This document shows, one piece after another, positions 1-6,237 of a stretch of 25,299 nt of DNA. A program made the translations under genes and the position numbers. Source of the stretch: JAAFHB01 sp038236995 (lineage in GTDB: Bacteria; Bacteroidota; Bacteroidia; Bacteroidales; Prolixibacteraceae). The notes under the pieces were generated by a model. It ran no database searches. It had not been told where the DNA came from and was given only the letters and a program-made list of their open reading frames with translations. Location: positions 1 to 25,299 of the forward strand of contig JBBRZE010000080.1 in the NCBI GenBank assembly GCA_038236995.1, read 5' to 3'. Positions within the stretch are counted from its first letter, which is position 1. Each line of letters begins with the position of its first letter.

Positions 1-95
1 CACTTCGTATCGAATAGAATTAAAAGGTGAAAGTTTAAGAAAAAAACGGTAAAATTGTCAGTCATTAGAATTCTATGAACCATCATTCCTGAAGG

Positions 96-134
96 GGGGT
101 CAATATGACCGGAGGAGGGGTCAACATCACCGGA
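96..134. repeat. Two tandem 18-bp repeats, IS21-like end
   Basis: Two 18-base units, 96-113 and 117-134, lie in direct repeat with a 21-base period and match at 16 of 18 positions. Each begins GGGGTCAA and ends ACCGGA. The first unit contains the perfect dyad GGTCA-ATA-TGACC. From memory, multiple GGGGTCAA..ACCGGA repeats are typical of the ends of IS21-family elements in Bacteroidota, where they bind the transposase. I infer that this is one end of such an element, or a remnant, with its body to the left of the window. No transposase gene is visible in the 95 bases available. Confidence 0.45.
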
Positions 135-176
135 ATATCCATTATCTGGTTTACAAAGTAAAATACCATTATATCA

Positions 177-734
177 TTGAGTAATAATAGAAATAAAAAA
201 AGAGGCTCTTCTGGTAGAATAAAACTATTAATTACTATTGGTATAATAGCCATGTTGAGCTTAGTCTCAAAATCACAACAACTCAGTAAGGATACGGTTG
301 TTTGTATTATTGATACCACCAGAAGCTATGTGGAGTACAGGGTGAATCCTTTCCCTGAAAAATATCCAAAATTTCGTTGGCAGGTTTCCATTCAAGGGCA
401 CTATTATGATATTGAATGGCCTAAGAAAAAGGATTTTGCATGTATTACATTCCGTGCTATTGGCCTTAATAGTAATTTCCTCAATCCCATAGGCCCATGG
501 GATATTAAAATACAGAAAGAAAAAATAAAGGGCCGGTTTATTGTTGAGAACGATGAATGGGTCAATCAACAAAAGGATTTCAACACCCTTTGCACCAGAA
601 TCGGATCCGTGCCAAGTGACATATGTAGTTTTATTATTTGGAAACAGGATTTTGAAAGCCTGAAGACTGACTCGGTTATAATGCACCGTGTTTCGGTGGG
701 ATATAATATAATTTTGAAAGATTGTTTCGAATAA
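177..734 (+). CDS. Small exported protein of unknown function, paralogue of 1947-2456; start uncertain
   Basis: I do not recognise the family. The only usable in-frame start for the whole protein is TTG at 177, giving 185 residues. A hydrophobic stretch ending in SLVSKSQ looks like the core of a signal peptide with cleavage near the Q, so the protein is probably periplasmic or exported. The mature part aligns with the protein at 1947-2456 almost end to end. Shared blocks include VVCIIDT, YRVNPF, GHYYDIE, KDFACI, KEKIK.RFIVE.DEW and TDSV.MHRVSVGY. In that paralogue the signal peptide begins with ATG-AAA; here the matching codon (219-221) is ATA followed by AAA. Either the start was lost by an ATG-to-ATA change and TTG replaced it, or the gene is decaying. 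The upstream DNA is the IS21-like repeat, so an insertion may have replaced the original leader. Confidence 0.6.
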   Translation: MSNNRNKKRGSSGRIKLLITIGIIAMLSLVSKSQQLSKDTVVCIIDTTRSYVEYRVNPFPEKYPKFRWQVSIQGHYYDIEWPKKKDFACITFRAIGLNSNFLNPIGPWDIKIQKEKIKGRFIVENDEWVNQQKDFNTLCTRIGSVPSDICSFIIWKQDFESLKTDSVIMHRVSVGYNIILKDCFE

Positions 735-826
735 TATAATCAGAATTGCAAATTCCTTTTGGGTTTTGTTGTATATTTAAAAAACAATCTAATGTCTTTG
801 AAAGATTGCACGATAAGTCCATAACC

Positions 827-1615
827 ATGAGAGTATTTTATATTGCCATTGGCTTGATCGCCATGTTTAGTTCGGGTTCAAAATCGCAGTCAACCAGAAT
901 AACTGGTCCAACTAATCAGATTGAGCTTTTCGACACCACCGATTGTGTGTATAAAGTGTTTTGGCAAAACATGAATCCAAAGTGTATTGAAGCACATGCA
1001 GTAAAGTCTAAACAAAATCGAAAAGAAATTCAGCCAATTACTATTGATGTAATATCGCAAAACGATACTACGCTTATTGATCAAACTTATTATAATACCT
1101 TAATCGGTTTGAAATTTAAGAAAAACTATAAATCCGGACAAATAAGCGCATGTGGGTTCGAAATATCAAATGCCAAAGTTGGGAAGTGGAAGTTTTTCTC
1201 TCCGCAAGGGGTATTGGAGAGTATTGTAGATTACAGCAGTCAATATGGTGTAAACTATTGTGAGTTTTTCGCAATGGCTCGAGCCTTTGGTATGGTTGTT
1301 GAAAACAGCCGAATGCCTGACAGAAAGAGGCTTATCGAGATTGCAGATTCGCTAAAATTGAAAAATTGCAATAGAACATATGCTAATCAATATTGGTTGA
1401 ATTTTGAATTTTACCCTATTAATGTGGAAGAAAAAGAAGGACACTTTCGAAGTGAAATATCATATTCAAATATTCCAGGATCTAAAGTATGGACGGTATG
1501 TAAATATTTTAGCTTTACTAATAAACGACTTTGTTTTTACTTGTCATTTTATCCTGAAACAAAAGAAATCTGTATTTATGAATGTTTTTCTGATTCAGAA
1601 CCTCTTAGATTATGA
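827..1615 (+). CDS. Exported protein with a YwqK/MORN-like motif, unknown function
   Basis: The protein has 262 residues from ATG 827; an in-frame TTG at 746 would add 27 residues in front of the signal peptide and is rejected. Residues 1-21 form a clear signal peptide (hydrophobic core YIAIGLIAMFSS, likely cleavage near SKSQ). Around residue 120 there is a segment of the form G-K-W-K-F-F-S-P-Q-G-V-L, which resembles one MORN-variant repeat as found in YwqK-like proteins. The rest is Cys- and aromatic-rich and not recognised. The first 75 bases around the start match those of the next gene at 65 of 75 positions, although the mature proteins are unrelated. It belongs to a four-gene cluster of exported proteins, 92 bases after the first. 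The function is unknown. Confidence 0.75.
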   Translation: MRVFYIAIGLIAMFSSGSKSQSTRITGPTNQIELFDTTDCVYKVFWQNMNPKCIEAHAVKSKQNRKEIQPITIDVISQNDTTLIDQTYYNTLIGLKFKKNYKSGQISACGFEISNAKVGKWKFFSPQGVLESIVDYSSQYGVNYCEFFAMARAFGMVVENSRMPDRKRLIEIADSLKLKNCNRTYANQYWLNFEFYPINVEEKEGHFRSEISYSNIPGSKVWTVCKYFSFTNKRLCFYLSFYPETKEICIYECFSDSEPLRL

Positions 1616-1624
1616 AAAAAAAAC

Positions 1625-1659
1625 GGATTCTTCCTCTGATGGGAGAGAGATGGAATCCT
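1625..1659 (+). repeat. Imperfect hairpin sharing a 14-mer with the cluster terminator
   Basis: GGATTC (1625-1630) faces GAATCC (1653-1658), with partial CTCT/AGAG pairing inside. The right arm contains AGAGATGGAATCCT (1646-1659), identical to 2485-2498 in the terminator that closes the cluster. It lies directly after the preceding stop codon (1613-1615) and an A-run. I read it as a degenerate copy of the same terminator, without a clear T-run here, so it may only attenuate transcription. Confidence 0.45.
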
Positions 1660-1677
1660 CACATCTAACCCATAACC

Positions 1678-1950
1678 ATGAAAGCATTATATATTGCCAT
1701 TTGCTTGATCGCCATGTTCAGCTCGGTTTCAAAAGCACAGCCAACCTATAATGATATAATGGCCAGTGCACTTAAAGAGTTTGATTCTTCTTCTTATTCT
1801 GATGATATTTATAATGCTATTGCGTGGGAAGGATTAAGGGGAACTGCTGCCTATGCATCGTTTATGGCAGATCCTGAAAACAGCAAAAAATATAATCAAA
1901 CAATGGAGTTAGCAAAATTGCTACCTCAAGAAAATTGTAGTCAACCATGA
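1678..1950 (+). CDS. Very small exported protein, unknown function
   Basis: This gene encodes 90 residues. Residues 1-21 (hydrophobic core LYIAICLIAMFSS, then SVSKAQ) are a signal peptide nearly identical to that of the gene at 827, also at DNA level. The mature part is only about 70 residues, acidic and Ser/Tyr-rich, ending in an NCSQP tail; I do not recognise it. Its stop codon overlaps the start of the next gene in an ATGA arrangement (1947-1950), which suggests translational coupling with the paralogue that follows. The short mature part may be a truncated remnant of a larger protein whose 5' end was copied from the upstream gene. A real small secreted protein is equally possible. Confidence 0.65.
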   Translation: MKALYIAICLIAMFSSVSKAQPTYNDIMASALKEFDSSSYSDDIYNAIAWEGLRGTAAYASFMADPENSKKYNQTMELAKLLPQENCSQP

Positions 1951-2456
1951 AAAGCATTATAATTATTGTAACATTAATTGTCGTGATGAGTTTTACTTCA
2001 AAAGCTCAACCCATTAGTAATGACACTGTAGTCTGCATTATTGACACTGCTAAATACTATGTAAAGTATAGAGTAAACCCTTTTATGAACAAAAATCCCA
2101 AGTTTCATTGGCAGGTTTCAATTAAAGGCCATTATTATGATATTGAAAGGCCTCAGAATAAAGATTTTGCATGCATTGTATTCGATGCAGACGATCTTAG
2201 TAGCATTTATAAAAATGATTACAAGGGACCTTTTAGTATTAAAATGTCAAAAGAAAAAATCAAGGACAGGTTTATTGTTGAAACTGATGAATGGATTAAT
2301 AAACAGACTAGTATGCAAACTCTTTGGAGGAGAATCGGATTCTTTCCAAGGGATAGATATAATTTTATCGTTTTCAAACAGGATTTTGACAATGCAAAGA
2401 CTGATTCGGTAACAATGCATCGCGTTTCAGTAGGTTATTGTGAAATTCAAAATTAA
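1947..2456 (+). CDS. Small exported protein of unknown function, paralogue of 177-734
   Basis: This gene encodes 169 residues from an ATG that overlaps the previous stop codon by four bases. Residues 1-21 are a signal peptide (IIIIVTLIVVMSF core, SKAQ cleavage site). The mature protein is about 60% identical by eye to the protein at 177-734. It shares VVCIIDT, YRVNPF, the WQVSI-GHYYDIE block and TDSV.MHRVSVGY. The conserved aromatic and charged residues suggest a compact beta-rich extracytoplasmic domain, but that is inference. The paralogues flank two unrelated exported proteins, so the cluster probably grew by duplication. No metal-binding or catalytic motif is evident. Confidence 0.75.
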   Translation: MKSIIIIVTLIVVMSFTSKAQPISNDTVVCIIDTAKYYVKYRVNPFMNKNPKFHWQVSIKGHYYDIERPQNKDFACIVFDADDLSSIYKNDYKGPFSIKMSKEKIKDRFIVETDEWINKQTSMQTLWRRIGFFPRDRYNFIVFKQDFDNAKTDSVTMHRVSVGYCEIQN

Positions 2457-2462
2457 TGTAGA

Positions 2463-2500
2463 AAAGGGATTCCATCTTTTAAAAAGAGATGGAATCCTTT
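2463..2500. terminator. Bidirectional hairpin terminator between convergent genes
   Basis: A perfect 11-bp stem, GGATTCCATCT (2467-2477) with AGATGGAATCC (2487-2497), has a 9-base loop and is flanked by A's on the left and T's on the right. It sits between the end of the exported-protein cluster (+) and the end of pncB (-), so it can stop transcription from both sides. Confidence 0.8.
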
Positions 2501-2538
2501 AGCACTCACTAAGCAATATTCAGAAGCAAATATCTGAT

Positions 2539-3963
2539 TTATTTACCACCAATCTTTTTCCGGAGCTGTTCTCTTAAATCAAGAAGCGCCTTCGAACTCC
2601 CTACCTTGTAAATATGAGGCATGATAAACCGCTTGTGCTCTGCAGGTAATAGGGCTGAACGCGCCATTAAATATTCGTGGCATTGTTGAGCAGAAGGAAG
2701 TTCGTTGATGATGGATTGATGCTCGTAAACCTTTTCATGAAGATTTTCTCTTGTCAGACCGCTTACTATTGTACACTTGTCAGGAAGAATCGGGTTATGA
2801 ATACAATCACAATCATCTGGGTCTTCGTTTTCGAGCAGGATACCATCACGGAAGAAGTTTCCTTCGCCGTCGTAATAGCGGTAAAGTGATTTCCGTCCGG
2901 GATAGGTCATCTTTTCGACATTCTCCGAGATTTTCATGCGGGGTGTATCGTTGCAAAGCGCGAGTTTATAAACACCGTCGAGCGCTGCATCGGGTTTGCC
3001 CGTCACAAGTTCTGTTCCGATTCCATATCCGTCCAACGGGGCGTGTTGCTCATTCAAACTGCTTACGACATATTCGTTCAGCTGGTTGGATGCGAAGATT
3101 TTTACATACTCCAGACCCGCATTGTCCAGCATTTTACGTGCTTTTTTGCTCAGGTAAGCTAAATCGCCGCTGTCGAGCCTAATACCAATCAACTTGTTTC
3201 CTTTGGCTTCCATCTCTTTGGCCACTACAATTGTATTTGGGACACCGCTGCGCAAAGTATCGTAAGTATCGACCAAAAGGACAGTTCGTTCAGGATTAAA
3301 CCGCGCATATTCGCGAAAGGCGGTTAGTTCATCGTCAAAGCTTTGAACCCAACTGTGTGCCATTGTACCGGATATGGGAATATCGTAGATAAAGCCGGCA
3401 TGTACATTTGATGTTGAAGAGGCGCCGCCAATTATTGCGGCACGGCTGGCCATAATACCACCTGTTCCATGTGCCCGGCGAAGGCCAAAATCGGCAAACT
3501 CTTTCTCTCGACAAACCAGTTTTATCCTGAAAGCTTTGGTCGCAATCAACGATTGGAAATTGAGAATATTGAGGAGCATTGTCTCGATCAGCTGGGCCTC
3601 AATAATATTTCCTTCAACGCGAAGCAACGGCTCACTGGGAAAAACAATCTCTCCTTCTCTCACAGAATAAATGGTTCCTGTAAAGCTGAAATCTTTCAGG
3701 TAATCAAGAAACTCGGTGCGAAGCCCTTGTTTGGCAAGGTATTCAAGGTTCTCATCCGAATAGCGAAAGGCTGATAACGAATGGAGTAAGTCAGCTAGTC
3801 CTGCAAAAACAAGAAATCCTCCTTCATAGGGATTCGTTCTGTAAAAGTAGTCGAAGACTGTTTGTTCATCTTTCTTGCCGGCCAAAAAATAACCCTGAGC
3901 CATTGATAACTCATAGAAATCGGTATATAGACCTAAAGTTTCTGACGTTGCATTGATCATCAT
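2539..3963 (-). CDS. pncB: Nicotinate phosphoribosyltransferase
   Basis: This cytoplasmic enzyme joins nicotinate to PRPP to make nicotinate mononucleotide, an entry step of NAD salvage (Preiss-Handler route). The N-terminal LYTDFYELSMAQGYF is the family signature. GTMAHSW contains the family's histidine that is phosphorylated. DTYDTLRSG, IRLDSGDLAYL and FASNQLNE line the phosphoribosyl/nicotinate site, and GIGTELVTG is also typical. The length, 474 residues, is normal for the long bacterial form. I start at ATG 3963 (ATG 3960 is adjacent). An upstream TTG at 3981 is rejected because it lies inside a promoter -7 box (3979-3986). The gene is alone on its strand, separated from purA by a terminator. 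Confidence 0.93.
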   Translation of the reverse strand: MMINATSETLGLYTDFYELSMAQGYFLAGKKDEQTVFDYFYRTNPYEGGFLVFAGLADLLHSLSAFRYSDENLEYLAKQGLRTEFLDYLKDFSFTGTIYSVREGEIVFPSEPLLRVEGNIIEAQLIETMLLNILNFQSLIATKAFRIKLVCREKEFADFGLRRAHGTGGIMASRAAIIGGASSTSNVHAGFIYDIPISGTMAHSWVQSFDDELTAFREYARFNPERTVLLVDTYDTLRSGVPNTIVVAKEMEAKGNKLIGIRLDSGDLAYLSKKARKMLDNAGLEYVKIFASNQLNEYVVSSLNEQHAPLDGYGIGTELVTGKPDAALDGVYKLALCNDTPRMKISENVEKMTYPGRKSLYRYYDGEGNFFRDGILLENEDPDDCDCIHNPILPDKCTIVSGLTRENLHEKVYEHQSIINELPSAQQCHEYLMARSALLPAEHKRFIMPHIYKVGSSKALLDLREQLRKKIGGK

Positions 3964-3978
3964 AGCGCTTAATTTATC

Positions 3979-3986
3979 CAAATGTA
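3979..3986 (-). promoter_or_regulatory. Probable pncB promoter -7 box
   Basis: The minus strand reads TACATTTG, a full match to the Bacteroidota -7 consensus TAnnTTTG. It lies 15 bases upstream of ATG 3963 and downstream of the purA terminator, so it gives a short leader. The -33 element is weak (a T-run). Confidence 0.5.
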
Positions 3987-4000
3987 ACCAATTGCACCCA

Positions 4001-4029
4001 AATAAAAAATCCCGGTGGAGTTCCGGGAT
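4001..4029 (-). terminator. Terminator downstream of purA
   Basis: ATCCCGG (4009-4015) and CCGGGAT (4023-4029) form a 7-bp GC-rich stem with a 7-base loop. On the minus strand it is followed by ATTTTTTATTT. This is a classic Rho-independent terminator for purA, placed before the pncB promoter. Confidence 0.85.
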
Positions 4030-4156
4030 CTTTTGTTGGATATAAGAATTTAATACCTGATCTGATTGGAAATGAAATAAACGAGGAGTATATTGTTGTA
4101 AATGAGATTTTTCTCACCGTCTCTTTTTCCCACCATCTCTAAGTCTCTTAGTCTTT

Positions 4157-5431
4157 CTAATACTTTCGCTCAATCGTTTGAGACCTGTCCGGGCCTACCG
4201 AAACGATCCTGATCGGAACATTCAGCTTCGATTCGATGTATTTAATGTAGGCGCTCAATTCAGCAGGAAAGTTTTTCTCGCTGGTAACTCCCGTAAGTGG
4301 TTTTTTCCAACCGGGAAGCGTCTCATAAATGGGCTCAACGTTTCCATCCAGTTCGTAAGGAAAATCTTCGGTAAGCTGACCGTCAATTTTGTATTTTGTA
4401 CAAACTTCAATCGTATCAAAATCATCGAGTACGTCGGCTTTCATCATGATCAGTTCAGTAACACCGTCTATCATGATGGCATATCTCAGAGCAACCAGAT
4501 CGAGCCAGCCACAGCGACGCGGACGTCCGGTTGTCGAACCGAATTCATGTCCTACATCTCTTAGCTTTTGTCCGGTTGCATCGTGGAGTTCTGTTGGAAA
4601 CGGGCCGCTTCCAACACGCGTGCAATAAGCTTTAAAAATTCCATAAACCTTCCCGATTTTGTTCGGAGCAACTCCCAATCCGGTACATGCGCCGGCAGTG
4701 ATTGTATTAGAGGATGTCACAAAAGGGTAGGAGCCAAAATCGATATCGAGCATTGTGCCTTGAGCACCCTCGGCAATTACCGACTTTCCCGAATCAACCA
4801 ACTTGTTGATGACCGTCTCGCTGTCAATTAATTGAAATTGTTTGATCGTTTCGATTCCTTCAAACCACGCTTTTTCGTAATCGCTAAGCGCTTCTTCATA
4901 ATCGAAATGATAGTATTTGGTTAACTGATCGGTATGTAGTTTGACCCGAGCCTTGTATTTTTCTTCGAAATTATTCAGGATATCACCAACACGAAGTCCG
5001 TCGCGTCCAACCTTATCGCGGTAAGCCGGGCCAATTCCTTTCAAGGTTGATCCAATCTTGTCTGCACCTTTTGCGGCTTCGGATGCAGCATCGAGCAATC
5101 GGTGAGTCGGAAGGATCAGATGCGCTTTTTTCGAGATTAAAAGCGTCTTTTTCAGATCGAATCCTAATTTGAGCAACGAATCAATCTCTTTTTTAAAGAT
5201 GGACGGGTCGATTACAACGCCATTTCCGATAATATTGATCTTATCGGCTCTGAAGATTCCGGAAGGAATGGTGTGCAAAACATGTTTAATGTTATTGAAT
5301 TCCAGAGTATGACCAGCATTTGGACCTCCCTGAAAGCGGGTAATAACATCATAACGTGGTGTTAAAACATCCACAACTTTACCTTTTCCTTCGTCTCCCC
5401 ATTGAAGACCAAGCAATACATCTACTTTCAT
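4157..5431 (-). CDS. purA: Adenylosuccinate synthetase
   Basis: This cytoplasmic enzyme uses GTP to join IMP and aspartate into adenylosuccinate, the first committed step from IMP to AMP. The 424-residue length is normal. WGDEGKGK at residues 11-18 is the GTP-binding P-loop, with the catalytic Asp at 13; GGPNAGHT contains the catalytic His at 41. GPAYRDKVGRDG contributes to IMP binding, and GSTTGRPRRCGWLD is the aspartate/GTP-binding signature. ATG 5431 is the only sensible start. The gene is third in the order relA/spoT, fur, purA, which from memory recurs in Bacteroidota. A terminator before it and its own promoter-like box suggest separate transcription. Confidence 0.96.
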   Translation of the reverse strand: MKVDVLLGLQWGDEGKGKVVDVLTPRYDVITRFQGGPNAGHTLEFNNIKHVLHTIPSGIFRADKINIIGNGVVIDPSIFKKEIDSLLKLGFDLKKTLLISKKAHLILPTHRLLDAASEAAKGADKIGSTLKGIGPAYRDKVGRDGLRVGDILNNFEEKYKARVKLHTDQLTKYYHFDYEEALSDYEKAWFEGIETIKQFQLIDSETVINKLVDSGKSVIAEGAQGTMLDIDFGSYPFVTSSNTITAGACTGLGVAPNKIGKVYGIFKAYCTRVGSGPFPTELHDATGQKLRDVGHEFGSTTGRPRRCGWLDLVALRYAIMIDGVTELIMMKADVLDDFDTIEVCTKYKIDGQLTEDFPYELDGNVEPIYETLPGWKKPLTGVTSEKNFPAELSAYIKYIESKLNVPIRIVSVGPDRSQTIERKY

Positions 5432-5542
5432 TTTATATATCTTTACTTACAATTATTTTTTTGCAGTCGATCTTTCCGAAGGCATAAAACCTAAACGCTT
5501 AAATTCTTCACAGAATTACTTAAACAGTGGGCAAAAATCGAC

Positions 5543-5550
5543 CAAAGGTA
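5543..5550 (-). promoter_or_regulatory. Probable purA promoter -7 box
   Basis: The minus strand reads TACCTTTG, an exact TAnnTTTG match, located 112 bases upstream of the purA start and just downstream of the fur terminator. The -33 region is T-rich but without a clear TTTG. Confidence 0.45.
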
Positions 5551-5573
5551 GGGAATATTTTTTGAAAAAGGGA

Positions 5574-5600
5574 TAAAAAAAACCTCCCGTTTGGAAGGTT
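5574..5600 (-). terminator. Terminator downstream of the Fur-family gene
   Basis: On the minus strand AACCTTCC pairs with GGGAGGTT (8 positions, one mismatch) around a short loop and is followed by an eight-T run. This fits a Rho-independent terminator about 100 bases after the fur stop codon. Confidence 0.75.
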
Positions 5601-5704
5601 GATTATTAATAGGTTTTTAATTGTTGTAAGTCCTACAGCTGCAAAAACCTCCGCTTTAAAAGTGATAATCGCCTAAAATAAAGTTGCTTAGACCACTTAC
5701 TTTT

Positions 5705-6151
5705 TTATTTCGGATCAATCATCTCGCCATAAAGGTAAAGCGAGTGATGCGAGAGCTTGAAATTGTTTTTGGCACACGCGTCTTCGATGATTTCCATTAA
5801 CCGGGAATCCTGAAACTCGGTTACCTTTCCGTTTCGGATGTCGATGAGGTGATCGTGTTGTTTGGAAGCAAGCGTTTTCTCGAATTGCGCAATATTCTTT
5901 CCAAACTGGTGTTTCACCACCAATTTACAATCAAGTAATAGCTCAATTGTATTGTACAATGTGGCACGACTTACCCGATAGTTTTTGTTTTTCATCGAAA
6001 TATATAGCGTTTCGATGTCGAAATGCCCCTCTCTGGAGTATATTTCGTCAAGAATAGCGTACCGTTCCGGAGTCTTTCGGTGTCCCTTCCTTTCAAGGTA
6101 ATCTGTAAAAAGGGATTTTACGGTTTCTCTATTGTCAAGCAGACTATTCAT
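5705..6151 (-). CDS. Fur-family transcriptional regulator
   Basis: A 148-residue metal-responsive DNA-binding repressor of the Fur superfamily. The N-terminal winged helix includes RKTPERYAIL (about 25-34) and the recognition helix VSRATLYNTIELL (60-72). The C-terminal dimer domain keeps KQHDH (97-101) and SHHSLYLYG (134-142), which carry typical regulatory-metal histidines. The CxxC pair that usually follows the HDH motif to bind structural zinc is absent: the sequence reads LIDIRNGK where classical Fur proteins have a CxxCGK-type stretch. It could sense iron, zinc or peroxide; the sequence does not decide. It lies 86 bases after relA/spoT on the same strand, with no clear promoter between, so it may be cotranscribed with it. 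Confidence 0.88.
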   Translation of the reverse strand: MNSLLDNRETVKSLFTDYLERKGHRKTPERYAILDEIYSREGHFDIETLYISMKNKNYRVSRATLYNTIELLLDCKLVVKHQFGKNIAQFEKTLASKQHDHLIDIRNGKVTEFQDSRLMEIIEDACAKNNFKLSHHSLYLYGEMIDPK

Positions 6152-6237
6152 ACTTAATCTAAATTTAAATAGAGTGTAAAATTAGAAATATTTTTAAGAA
6201 CCAAACGTTTGAAGCAAAAAAAATACAGGTAAAAAGG

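Noticed and set aside
83..686. Minus-strand frames opposite the first exported-protein gene
   Set aside because: The plus-strand frame has a conserved paralogue; the minus frames do not and cross the IS-like repeat.
746..826. TTG start at 746 for the second exported protein
   Set aside because: It would put 27 residues in front of a perfect signal peptide beginning at ATG 827, which also matches the neighbouring gene's start.
2751..3182. 143-codon plus-strand frame inside pncB
   Set aside because: Antisense to strongly conserved pncB motifs, Arg/Cys/His-rich composition, no recognisable domain: a shadow frame.
4178..4831. Three overlapping plus-strand frames inside purA
   Set aside because: Antisense shadows of purA without domains or promoters.
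6152..6237. Possible Fur box upstream of the Fur-family gene
   Set aside because: The AT-rich stretch near 6160-6175 is partly symmetric, but does not match a Fur or PerR box well enough.
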